From NCBI GenBank assembly GCA_006503475.1, contig RSEH01000167.1:1-64000 (forward strand): a stretch of DNA of 64,000 nucleotides. Reading direction: 5' to 3'. The notes below the pieces were generated by a model that worked only from the letters and a program-made list of their open reading frames with translations, ran no database searches and was not told the DNA's origin. Both the position numbers and the translations under genes were made by a program. Positions 41,388 to 50,581 of the stretch are shown here, one piece after another. The number at the start of each line of letters is the position of its first letter. Positions within the stretch are counted from its first letter, which is position 1. The stretch is from Stentor roeselii. Taxonomy: Eukaryota; Ciliophora; Heterotrichea; Heterotrichida; Stentoridae.

Positions 41388-42068
41388 TTAACTGTTAAAT
41401 GAAACTCTGCAAAGGGGACATGTTCCTTTGTCATTCATCCAGAGATCAATACAACTTGTATGAAACGAATGATTACACTTCAACTCACAGACTAAATCTT
41501 CATTTTTAAATGTCTCTAAGCAAACAGAGCATTCATTTCCCGCTAAAGTCTTTCCTAATAAGCTGTTTTTATTCCAGGTCTTCAATTTTCTCCTTCTCGC
41601 CTGCCTGACCCACTTTTTGACAACTAAAAAAATTTTTCTACAACAAAGAGAGCTGACAAGAAACATCATTCCCCAGGAAAATATTTGACTTATCAATCTT
41701 ACAGGATGCAGTTTGTATCCATCTTGGGCAGAGCGGAAAGGCTGGAACCGGAAGCCATTGATATAAACTCCAACACAAGTTAAAATAAACAAGTTCGGCC
41801 CACAAACAATTAATAAGAAGAAATTCACAAATTTTACCCATTGTTGTTTTTCACAAGCTATTAGAATCAGAATAACTGGAAAACTGAACCAAGTTGCAGA
41901 TAAACTGAGACAAATCGCAAGCACCCAGAGATGGGAGATGCTAAATTGGTTGAATGATAAATAGTCGGATATTGTTTGGATGTCCCATTTGATCAGACGA
42001 ATACTGATTAGAAGGATTATCACAAGTGAAAGAAAGATTTTACAACATGATGTCTCTGAGTTTTCCAT
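41388..42068 (-). CDS. RING-H2 membrane protein (probable E3 ubiquitin ligase)
   Basis: 226 aa from the ATG at 42068. Four hydrophobic segments (about 9-26, 44-70, 78-102 and 126-146) are followed by a basic stretch and a C-terminal RING-H2 finger: CSVCLETF, then CNHSFHTSCIDLW and CPLC. The Cys/His spacing fits RING-H2 E3 ligases anchored in membranes. The substrate is unknown. It follows the upstream gene on the same strand by 28 bp. Confidence 0.85.
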   Translation of the reverse strand: MENSETSCCKIFLSLVIILLISIRLIKWDIQTISDYLSFNQFSISHLWVLAICLSLSATWFSFPVILILIACEKQQWVKFVNFFLLIVCGPNLFILTCVGVYINGFRFQPFRSAQDGYKLHPVRLISQIFSWGMMFLVSSLCCRKIFLVVKKWVRQARRRKLKTWNKNSLLGKTLAGNECSVCLETFKNEDLVCELKCNHSFHTSCIDLWMNDKGTCPLCRVSFNS

Positions 42069-42096
42069 TAAATTTATCAAATCATTAGAATATTGT

Positions 42097-43380
42097 TTAT
42101 TTTTTATGCCTTTTTGGTTTTACTGTTTTAGGTGTTTGGCTAACTGGGTATTTTAACAGTCCTGAACCCGCAGGAGGTATCCAAGAAGCTCCAAGTTTAT
42201 CATTCGGAAGATCTTCCGACAGTAAAAGTCCGTACTTTAAAGTTTCAATACAGCAAAGAATATTATTCCTTGCCAGAGTTTTCTTAACCTCCGCAACTTC
42301 TTCCAAATTATTCAACCTTCCCTTGACAAGTCTATTACTTTTCGATCTTTTCTCCAAAAGCAAGCTAGTCTGAGGTCGATTGACTTCAACCTTTCCTCTA
42401 GAATAAACTCCAAGCGTGACAGCTTCGCCATCATAATCCAAGACACTTCTAGGTTCATCATTAAATCCTTCATAATCAAAAATCCTTTTATTTTTCCTTC
42501 TAATCTCCGAGATCCTCGACGCAGGAGGAGTGACTTCAAAAGACTTAGAAATTTCAGCTTCTTTAGTAACTGCAGTGCTATGAGCATCAAAATCACTTAA
42601 ATCAAAGAAATTTTTCGGTCTTTCTTCAGTGGCTGAGTCTTTTAAAACAGCTCTTTTATCGATTTTAGAAGCATATCTTGCAGTTTCAAAGGACCTGGCA
42701 TGTTCTTCTGACCTTCTGGGTCGTTCTTTGACCCATCCTTTGATTTTCGCGATCATTGTTTCTCTGACCCTTTTTTCTTTCAGTTCTTTTGTGCGACTTT
42801 CCAGGAAAAACGAGTCGAGCTTCGTTTGGAGGTCGTCTTCGACTGAAGGGAAAAAAGTTTTTCTGGAGGCTGGGGAAGATGATGATGGTTTTTCTTGACT
42901 TCTCAGAGAAACTTTCGGGTAGAAGCTGACTGGTTGAGAAGAGGCTGAAGGGGGCTTGGGAATTGACTGGCCTAACTTGTTGAAGTACCATTCGTGGATT
43001 TTTATTAGGTAAGAATACTGCTGCTTCGAGGATAAAGTGTAAATGCACTCTTGAAGAAGCTTGTAAAGAGAACTGTAAAGAACTTGCTTCCAAAGATCTG
43101 GCTTGTCTAAGTGAAGGGTTTGTTCAGGCTTCTGTATGTCTAAAAGGTAATTTTTTAAACTGTCTCTTAACATGCGGAACTCATAATGCTGCTCCAGGCT
43201 TGAAGTCGGAAATAATTCAAGAGCAGGCCTGGGCAAAGGAAACTCCCCAGAAGCCACTTGATCACTATTCAAGTTTTTCTCTGAAATTCTCAAAATTTCT
43301 TCGATTTTTCCAGGTTTTTGAGAGTTTTTTTTAATTATAATTGACTTTGCTTTATTTCTAACTGATGTTTCTTCAGTCAT
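42097..43380 (-). CDS. Hypothetical mostly disordered protein
   Basis: 427 aa, starting at an ATG within GATATAAATG. Residues about 60-145 form a helical domain (EFRMLRDSLKNYLLDI, LYKLLQECIYTLSSKQ). The remainder is charged and Ser-rich, with short helical patches near 185-215 and 335-385. I recognise no family. Its promoter side faces the cGMP-dependent kinase gene across 78 bp. Confidence 0.7.
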   Translation of the reverse strand: MTEETSVRNKAKSIIIKKNSQKPGKIEEILRISEKNLNSDQVASGEFPLPRPALELFPTSSLEQHYEFRMLRDSLKNYLLDIQKPEQTLHLDKPDLWKQVLYSSLYKLLQECIYTLSSKQQYSYLIKIHEWYFNKLGQSIPKPPSASSQPVSFYPKVSLRSQEKPSSSSPASRKTFFPSVEDDLQTKLDSFFLESRTKELKEKRVRETMIAKIKGWVKERPRRSEEHARSFETARYASKIDKRAVLKDSATEERPKNFFDLSDFDAHSTAVTKEAEISKSFEVTPPASRISEIRRKNKRIFDYEGFNDEPRSVLDYDGEAVTLGVYSRGKVEVNRPQTSLLLEKRSKSNRLVKGRLNNLEEVAEVKKTLARNNILCCIETLKYGLLLSEDLPNDKLGASWIPPAGSGLLKYPVSQTPKTVKPKRHKK

Positions 43381-43458
43381 TTATATCTTGAATTCAAATC
43401 TCCAATTATTTCATTAAAAATCCTACAAAGTTTATCATCAGCTAAGTCTTGATAAACA

Positions 43459-46143
43459 ATGGGATGTCACAAAAGCAAAAACTCTAAACCTGAGCAGTCA
43501 ACAATTCTCGAAAACCCTTCAAAAAGAAGCCGTTCTCAATCACAACAAATAGTTCCTCTTATCTTGCCCGACCGGCAGTCATCGCGTCGTTCAATCCGAG
43601 TATCAGATGCGCGAAAAAGGTCAGACTTTTCAGAGTTATTCTCTGGAGAATTACAACTTTCAAAGAAAACAGCGAAAGATTACGAGTTGATTTCTAAGTC
43701 GTTATCAGGACACTTTCTGTTTAGTTCTCTTTCAGATGAAAATATGATTTCGATCATTGAAGAGTTCAAACTTTACAAGTTTCCAGCGAAAACTATTATT
43801 TTTAATCAAGGTCTCTTCGCTGAGAACTTTTATATCATCGCTCAAGGCAGGGCTGAGGTAATCGTTAACCTTGTTACCAAAAAAATCATTACTAAAGGTG
43901 AGTACTTCGGAGAAATCGCACTTTTACATGACTCGACAAGAACCGCATCAATAAAAACAATTGAGCAAAGTTTCTTATGGACCCTCGGGCGAAGTTCTTT
44001 TAAAAGAATCATCACATCAATAAACTCTAAAAAACTAGAAGAAAACCAAAACTTCGTCAACAACATCGAAATCTTTAAAAGTTTCTCCAACAGCCAAAAA
44101 GACATCCTTTTATCTTTAATCGTGACTCAAGAGTTTTCAGACGGTGTGAAAATTGTTCAAGAAAATGACCCGGGTGACTTATTGTACATCATTCAAAAAG
44201 GATTTGTGACTTGTTCGAAGGAAGGAAAAGAACTACGAAGACTTGGAAAAGGAGAAGTTTTCGGAGACCAGGCCTTGCTTTACAACACTCCACGTACTGC
44301 AACAGTGACAGCAACTGGCCGATGTACTTTGTTATCCCTCGGCAGAGAGGACCTTGTCCGCGCTTTAGGCTCTCATTTATTAGAAATAATTTACAAGAAC
44401 AGCCTTGTGATCGCAATTGAAAAGAGCAAAGGCCTCAGGTCCTTAAGCAAGACCCAAATCGACTCCCTTTACGACAAGGTCAAGACCTGCATCCAGCCCT
44501 TTAAGTTCTCAGAGGTCGTCATCACTAAAGGCTCACCAAAGAAAGAAAAAATCTTCATTGTTTTGAAAGGATGCATCAAAAGTTCAACTACCGCCTTCGG
44601 ACTTTACTCTTGCATCGGTGACGAGGCTGTGTTAAGAGAAAGCAAGTCTCTTTGGGAAGAAGACTTTTTAGCTGACTGTAGTTCTGACGTCGCTGTTATT
44701 TTTAAACAGGACCTGGAAGAAGCTATCGGCGGAAAGATGAAAAGTGTGAAAACTCAAAATGAAATTATTCAGGTGCTTAAAAAAGTTAGCCTTTTCAGAA
44801 ATTTACCACCTGCCAAGTTGGAAAACCTTGCAAATAACTTGAAAGTCGTTCGGTTTAAAGCTGGAAGGAAGATTTTTGAAGAAGGAGATGAAGGAGATGT
44901 TTTTTTTATTGTCAAAGATGGGCAGGTTGAGATTTTCAGGGGAAAGACAAGTATCAGGGTCATCGGAAAATTTGATTATTTCGGAGAGAGGTCGATTATT
45001 TTAGATGAAAAAAGAACAGCGACTGTTGTTTCTAAGACTCGCTCACATTGTTGGACACTTACAAAGAAAAATTTCTTGCAGATCATTGATGAGGGGATGA
45101 GAAGGCAGCTGTTGATTCGCATTCTTTTGCAAAATGACCTGGTTGAACTGAAGGACTTACTCGTTGTGAAGCCGATAGGCAAAGGGATGTTTGGAGTAGT
45201 TTTTTTAGTTCACTGTTCAAGCAACAACTCCTTTTACGCTCTGAAGACAGTGAATAGGCAAAAAGCAGCGGATCATGATATTTATGATAATTTGAAACTT
45301 GAAAGGAAAATTTTACTTCAGGTTGACCATCCTTTTATTGTAAAACTAGTCAAAACATTTAGAGATTCAAGTCGTCTTTACTTTTTAATGGAGTTCGTTC
45401 AAGGCCAGGACTTGTTTGACGCGATTCGATCCATCGGCATCTTGACTAATGAAAGTGCCAGGTTTTACATGGCCTGCATTTTACTGATTTTTGAACATCT
45501 TCATGAACAGAAAATTATTTATAGGGACTTGAAACCTGAAAATATTATGGTTGACCAAAGTGGGTATCCAAAACTTATTGACTTTGGAACTGCGAAGGTT
45601 ATTGAGTCAAGAACTTTTACACTTGTTGGCACTCCGCATTATATGGCGCCTGAAGTTATTAAAGGAAGTGGATATGGTCTTCAGGCTGATGTCTGGAGCA
45701 TGGGGATCATGTTGTTTGAGTTTGTTTGTGGATGTGTACCTTTTGGGGAAAGTGAAGAAGATCCTTATAAGATTTATTCGAAGGTTTTAGAATGTAACCT
45801 TAAGTTCCCTGCTTATATGTCTACGACGAAACCGAGAGTCTTGATACATAAATTACTTGATTCTAACCCCTTGCATCGTGGCTCAGTTGAAAACATAAAA
45901 CAAGATCCCTGGCTGACAGGTGTCCTATGGGAGCAGATCTTATCCAAAAACATCCGACCACCTTACTTACCAAAGCTCGAAAAGTTAAGCACAGAGCACC
46001 AAAAAGCATTAAAATCCAATAAATCCCTGGAAGCCTGCATCCAACAACACGAAGAACTAGAAAACCGTACATCAAGCGACTATCAAGTCGATCCTCAAGC
46101 AGGTGTTCGTGAAATTCCTGCAGATTGGGATGCAGACTTTTAG
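43459..46143 (+). CDS. cGMP-dependent protein kinase with four cyclic-nucleotide-binding domains
   Basis: 894 aa. It starts MGCHKSK, which could be N-myristoylated and palmitoylated. Cyclic-nucleotide domains lie at about 85-205 (FGEIALLHDSTRTASI), 210-320 (FGDQALLYNTPRTATV), 330-435 (degenerate, IGDEAVLRESKS, no key Arg) and 445-555 (FGERSIILDEKRTATV). The AGC kinase domain (about 567-825) has GKGMFGVVF, ALKTVNR, YRDLKPEN, DFGTAK, GTPHYMAPE and a C-terminal extension. Thr after the phosphate-binding Arg in sites 1, 2 and 4 favours cGMP. The four-domain layout with a dead third site resembles apicomplexan PKG. It is 25 bp upstream of the next gene. Confidence 0.92.
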   Translation: MGCHKSKNSKPEQSTILENPSKRSRSQSQQIVPLILPDRQSSRRSIRVSDARKRSDFSELFSGELQLSKKTAKDYELISKSLSGHFLFSSLSDENMISIIEEFKLYKFPAKTIIFNQGLFAENFYIIAQGRAEVIVNLVTKKIITKGEYFGEIALLHDSTRTASIKTIEQSFLWTLGRSSFKRIITSINSKKLEENQNFVNNIEIFKSFSNSQKDILLSLIVTQEFSDGVKIVQENDPGDLLYIIQKGFVTCSKEGKELRRLGKGEVFGDQALLYNTPRTATVTATGRCTLLSLGREDLVRALGSHLLEIIYKNSLVIAIEKSKGLRSLSKTQIDSLYDKVKTCIQPFKFSEVVITKGSPKKEKIFIVLKGCIKSSTTAFGLYSCIGDEAVLRESKSLWEEDFLADCSSDVAVIFKQDLEEAIGGKMKSVKTQNEIIQVLKKVSLFRNLPPAKLENLANNLKVVRFKAGRKIFEEGDEGDVFFIVKDGQVEIFRGKTSIRVIGKFDYFGERSIILDEKRTATVVSKTRSHCWTLTKKNFLQIIDEGMRRQLLIRILLQNDLVELKDLLVVKPIGKGMFGVVFLVHCSSNNSFYALKTVNRQKAADHDIYDNLKLERKILLQVDHPFIVKLVKTFRDSSRLYFLMEFVQGQDLFDAIRSIGILTNESARFYMACILLIFEHLHEQKIIYRDLKPENIMVDQSGYPKLIDFGTAKVIESRTFTLVGTPHYMAPEVIKGSGYGLQADVWSMGIMLFEFVCGCVPFGESEEDPYKIYSKVLECNLKFPAYMSTTKPRVLIHKLLDSNPLHRGSVENIKQDPWLTGVLWEQILSKNIRPPYLPKLEKLSTEHQKALKSNKSLEACIQQHEELENRTSSDYQVDPQAGVREIPADWDADF

Positions 46144-46168
46144 CCATTTAATTAATATTTAAATACAA

Positions 46169-46996
46169 ATGTCGTTAGAAAGAAGCCCGAACCTTGCACT
46201 AATCGACGAAAGAAACCCTTTGGACACATCAAGTTCAGTGAATTATCTGAGTTCCTCAATCCTAGCCCGGGGCATTGAAGACATTTACAGCCCTGACGCG
46301 TCAGTCGACATGTACGCTTTGGGAATTCCTCTCGATACACAAAAGTCTTCCCAGTTCAGCGAGATTCACTTGAGCCAAGGCTCAGGTGAGTACAAAATGC
46401 TTCGACTTCCAGAAGACTTGGGAACTAGTTTGACCAGCATCACGAATGGCATCAACAAGGCCTGTGGAATGAATGATACTAAAAAGACTGTTATTGAAAA
46501 AAATGTGAAAAATGATTACAATGTTTTAATTGACTCTTTACAGGAAGTCTCTCTCAAGTCGTTGAGTGAATCGAATGATGAAAATTTTAATGCTCGAAGT
46601 GGAGAGATCAGGGATTCTACTGTTTATACTAATTTAAGTGAAGATTCTTTTCATGTGCAAAATGAACCACTTTCTCCACAGGTTTTAGATGAGAGGAGAA
46701 GGGAAAACTTGCAGGATGTTTGGAGGAGTAAGAAAGTGATTTGTAGTAGACCTGCTGCTAGTATTAGGAATTCAACTTTTGCTTTGACGAATAGGATTTT
46801 TTGTGGAAAGTGTAATGCTGAAACTTTTACTAATGTTAGCTTTCAGATGAAGGATATGAACTTGTGGGGGAATATTGGGTTTTTCTTTACTGCTATCAAG
46901 TGCTGTGGAGAACCCAGGGCTTTGAGTAGGTACCAAGATATTGTTCATTCTTGTAAAAAGTGTGGAAGTGTAGTGGCTAGAATTAGCACAGCTTAA
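46169..46996 (+). CDS. LITAF-like zinc-ribbon protein
   Basis: 275 aa. The first 200 residues are acidic, Ser-rich and likely disordered. The C-terminal 70 residues resemble the LITAF (SIMPLE) domain: IFCGKCNAETFTN with a CxxC knuckle, a hydrophobic stretch (LWGNIGFFFTAIKCC), then HSCKKCGSVVARI with a second CxxC. In LITAF proteins the two knuckles bind one zinc ion and the hydrophobic part sits in the cytosolic face of endosomal membranes. The hydrophobic segment here is shorter than usual. Assignment is by pattern, so moderate. Confidence 0.7.
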   Translation: MSLERSPNLALIDERNPLDTSSSVNYLSSSILARGIEDIYSPDASVDMYALGIPLDTQKSSQFSEIHLSQGSGEYKMLRLPEDLGTSLTSITNGINKACGMNDTKKTVIEKNVKNDYNVLIDSLQEVSLKSLSESNDENFNARSGEIRDSTVYTNLSEDSFHVQNEPLSPQVLDERRRENLQDVWRSKKVICSRPAASIRNSTFALTNRIFCGKCNAETFTNVSFQMKDMNLWGNIGFFFTAIKCCGEPRALSRYQDIVHSCKKCGSVVARISTA

Positions 46997-47890
46997 ATAA
47001 TTACGAATAAATATATACCTAAAGGATGAATGCAAAGATTGTATAAAGAAAACAATTTAGGGAATAGTTTGATACTGTATGGGCTCTTTGTGGAATTGAA
47101 GAATCACCCTGTAGAAAGTATTTTTCGATTATGTCCTGAATAATATTCATAACAGTTACTAACTTAATATAATAGCATTATATCCTAAGATTTACATGAT
47201 TATTGCCCCTAGAAAAAGAAGGTAATTTTGATAAGTATTTAAGAATTTTACAAGAAATTAAATTCATTTAGACTAATATTAAGCACAGAAGAAAAGAAGT
47301 GAGAATAGGTCTCGGACAATTACTAAAGAAAGTATAAAAATTATCACTTATGAAATCAGTTTAAATACTTTCTTAAAGTAGACCTATTCATATAAAACCT
47401 CATTGAAATCTAATTGTACAAAAGGATATTTCAATGTACACTAACTCATTTTCATGAAATTCTCAATTTCGGAACTCTTATACAAATGATTTCAGATAAT
47501 CTAGTGATAAAGATTATTTGAAGAAGGCATGATAATTATATAAAATTTTTTTTAACTTCAATTATATAAAATCTCATTTAATTAGTTAAAAAATTCAATT
47601 CCTTTGTGTGGTAAGTAAAGGAGTTTCTCAATCATTAATTTATAGCAATTTTTCATATATTAGATATCCTTAACTTATAAATGAAATATTTGTCTATTAA
47701 AGATATTTTAAGTTAGTTTTTTCCTCTTTATATATATAATAACATATTTTCAGAGTTTTTAAATATTTTCGTACAATTTTTCAACCATAATAGAATTTTT
47801 CGTGAATCGATATATTCTCTCTAAATTTATCAAATTTAATCACACAATTATAACAACCAAAACCAATCAATAGACAAAACTATCTTAAAC
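46997..47890. other. AT-rich spacer between convergent genes
   Basis: 894 bp lie between the LITAF-like and ABCG gene ends. A 37-codon frame starts at 47026, but stop codons after it occur about as often as chance predicts. I see no RNA gene or repeat. It is the longest empty stretch in the right two thirds of the window. Confidence 0.6.
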
Positions 47891-49708
47891 TTACCTATTT
47901 TTATATCTTTCTCCTATAAACTTAAGAACCAGCAAAGACAAAACAATAGTCCCAATTTGAATACACATCAAATAAACAGCTCTAGTCCACAATTCTCCAG
48001 AAAAATTCAATTCATCCAACGGATCAAGTCCCGAATCCATATCAAGTCCTCTAAACTCATTAATACAAAGAGCTTGAAAATAATGAGAAAACGGAGAAAT
48101 TTCTCCAATCCATGCAAACGATTCCGGGTAACTTTCGTGATTGCTAAAGTACCCTCCATACATCATAAAAGGTGTAATCACAGCAGGTCCAATCGTGACG
48201 GCAGCAACGACACTCGGCGACATGACTCCAGATAAATTTCCAATTAAACTTCCAATCATATGCGAGTAAACTGAAAACCCAAGATTAATAAAAAACTTAT
48301 CCGCTGATTCAAGGTTCAAATCAACAGCAAAATAATAAACCAAAACAAAAATAACAGCAGGAATGATTTGTGAAGGCACTTCTGAAATAATTTTTGAGAA
48401 GTAATAAGCACAAACTCCGTATTGTCCTTCTTTATAATCTTTCAAAAACAACGGTTTTTCAAGAGGAAAAGTCATAGAATTCGATAAAGAGCCAAGAGCG
48501 ACTAGGTTCATCGCTGAGTAGAACAAAACTCCTTTTCTATTCTCGACTTGAGTGCGACCGTAGCCTAAGTCATGATACAAAATATCCACTAAAAACCCTA
48601 AACTTATCGCTTGAAAAACCTTGACTCCTAACAAGAAAGGATTTCGATAAGAGTTAATCCAAGCTCTCTTCAACAGCACAAAAAACTGCACAAAAAAGGA
48701 AGCTTGCAAATTTGAAGCTTTTTTTTGAATTTCTTCAGAAAATTCAGGAATTTCGTCCATTTTGTTGATTTTGTAAGATTCTATCATGAGAGTAACTTTT
48801 GACTGTTCTTCAGTATTTAAGGAGTTTGAGTCTTTTAAATATAACATGCGCATGAAGAAGTCAGAGCAATGAGAACGTTCTGGACAAACAAAGCCTAAAT
48901 CGTCGAAGTAAATTTTTGCTTGATTCGCTGCACCTGAATACACGAAATGACCTGAAACCATCAAGACAAGGCGGTCAAACATATCAAAAATAACTCGGCT
49001 TGGTTGGTGAATAGTTAAAATGATTGTCTTTCCTTGAGATGCCTGGGTTTTCAGCAGGTTTATCACCATTTTAGCTGAAACACTATCAAGACCTGATGTA
49101 GGCTCGTCGAGAATTAGGATGCTGGGACTTGCTATCATTTCAACTGCGATTGAAACACGTTTTCTTTCACCGCCGGACAGTCCACGAGTGAGGAGACCTC
49201 CGATGTAGTTATATTGGCACTTTTTCAGGTTGAGTTCTTCAATTATAGAGTCGACTTTTTCAGTCATTTTTCGGGAAGTCCCTCCACATTTAAGTTGATA
49301 AGAAAATTCTATTGTTTCTCTTGCGGTTAATGTGGGAAGTAAAATATCTTCTTGCATTACATATCGAGCATAAGATGGGTAATTAAAGTTCTTTATTGGT
49401 ACTCCATTGAATTTCACATCACCTTGAGTGCGGACATGATGAGAAGAATGAGGCTGATTTGAAATCATTGATAATAGAGAAGTTTTTCCAGCTCCTGATG
49501 AGCCCATGATTGCTAAGATCTCTGAAGGGTTAGCGTAACCTGAAACTCCTTTCAGAACTTCTCGGCGTTTACCTTTGATTCTAACTGAATAAGAAAGATT
49601 TGACCAGGAAAGCTGGATTTTTTTTAGTTTTTCAGATGGGATTGTATCTTGACATAGCTCGTATTCTCCTGAGTCTTTAGACAAGGAGTTAATGTGACGA
49701 ACACTCAT
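47891..49708 (-). CDS. ABCG-type half transporter
   Basis: 605 aa in the reverse order typical of ABCG: nucleotide-binding domain first, membrane domain second. Motifs: Walker A GSSGAGKTS (about residue 69), signature LSGGERKRVSIAVEM, Walker B ILILDEPTSGLD and switch histidine LTIHQPS. The membrane domain (about 335-605) has about six helices. It is likely a dimeric exporter of lipids or xenobiotics. The substrate cannot be told from sequence. Length fits ABCG half transporters (600-680 aa). Confidence 0.93.
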   Translation of the reverse strand: MSVRHINSLSKDSGEYELCQDTIPSEKLKKIQLSWSNLSYSVRIKGKRREVLKGVSGYANPSEILAIMGSSGAGKTSLLSMISNQPHSSHHVRTQGDVKFNGVPIKNFNYPSYARYVMQEDILLPTLTARETIEFSYQLKCGGTSRKMTEKVDSIIEELNLKKCQYNYIGGLLTRGLSGGERKRVSIAVEMIASPSILILDEPTSGLDSVSAKMVINLLKTQASQGKTIILTIHQPSRVIFDMFDRLVLMVSGHFVYSGAANQAKIYFDDLGFVCPERSHCSDFFMRMLYLKDSNSLNTEEQSKVTLMIESYKINKMDEIPEFSEEIQKKASNLQASFFVQFFVLLKRAWINSYRNPFLLGVKVFQAISLGFLVDILYHDLGYGRTQVENRKGVLFYSAMNLVALGSLSNSMTFPLEKPLFLKDYKEGQYGVCAYYFSKIISEVPSQIIPAVIFVLVYYFAVDLNLESADKFFINLGFSVYSHMIGSLIGNLSGVMSPSVVAAVTIGPAVITPFMMYGGYFSNHESYPESFAWIGEISPFSHYFQALCINEFRGLDMDSGLDPLDELNFSGELWTRAVYLMCIQIGTIVLSLLVLKFIGERYKNR

Positions 49709-49880
49709 TATTTTTAAAAATAAGTCTGAATAGAACTAAAAAATGAAAAAAATTCAAATGAAAGAACAGAAAATTAGACTTTTTTATAAAAATCTTAAGA
49801 AAGTAGAATAAATAATCAGAATAAACACCAGCTCAACAATTTTAATAATTTCCATCACTACTAACATAATAAACTCATAA

Positions 49881-50525
49881 CTATTTCTTAACAACTCCAA
49901 CTTTCGCAACTCTCAACACCCGATCCTTGATTTTATAACCAGTCATAAAAACTTGTCCAACACTTCCAGGTTCCTTCTTCTTATCCTCATAAGCGAGAAG
50001 AGCTTCATGAAAGTTAGGGTCGAACTTTTCCCCAGTAGGGTTAAATTCAGTAATATTAAACTTTCCAAAGGCATTCTTGAGAATATCTCTGGTCATCGCA
50101 ACACCTTCAATAAGATCAGCAATACTTTTCTTTGGGTCATCTTTGATTTTATCATTAGTGGTGTTTTCGATAGCTCTGTTCAAATTATCACTGACCTCCA
50201 GCATTTCCTTTGCAAATTTAGTGATGCTGTAGTTTCCTTCGTTTTCGACTTCTTTCGAGAGTCGCTTTCTGATGTTTTCTTGCTCTGCTATCGCCCTGAT
50301 GTATAAGTCTTTGTAATGATAGCTTTCTTTTTCTAATGCTTTGAATTTTGACTCCAAGTCTTTCAATCTGGCATCTTCAGCTGAAGGACTTGATGGGTCT
50401 TCTGACCTGGCCTTTTCGTCTTCGGCTTTTCCTTCTTGTTGGGAATAGAACCGTCTTTGTTGAGGAGTGAGCAAGGTTGTAAGTGATCTCATTGGTACGA
50501 CTCTTGCTAGGCCCCTAAACGCCAT
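49881..50525 (-). CDS. GRPEL1: Mitochondrial GrpE nucleotide exchange factor
   Basis: 214 aa (human GRPEL1 is 217). A basic N-terminal presequence (MAFRGLARVVPMRSLTTLL) is followed by an acidic linker, the long dimerisation helix (KEVENEGNYSITKFAKEML) and the beta-domain ending VGQVFMTGYKIKDRVLRVAKVGVV, typical of GrpE. It exchanges ADP on mitochondrial Hsp70 during import and folding. It is convergent with none and 56 bp downstream of the NEK gene on the same strand. Confidence 0.93.
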   Translation of the reverse strand: MAFRGLARVVPMRSLTTLLTPQQRRFYSQQEGKAEDEKARSEDPSSPSAEDARLKDLESKFKALEKESYHYKDLYIRAIAEQENIRKRLSKEVENEGNYSITKFAKEMLEVSDNLNRAIENTTNDKIKDDPKKSIADLIEGVAMTRDILKNAFGKFNITEFNPTGEKFDPNFHEALLAYEDKKKEPGSVGQVFMTGYKIKDRVLRVAKVGVVKK

Positions 50526-50581
50526 TTGACTTGTTATAATGGCCTCACATTTTATTCATAAATTAGAAATGAAAGGATTAA

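Noticed and set aside
47026-47520. Frame after the LITAF-like gene that looks coding if stops are read as Gln or Arg
   Set aside because: About 13 stops in some 165 codons equals the chance expectation for this base composition; only the first 37 codons are open.
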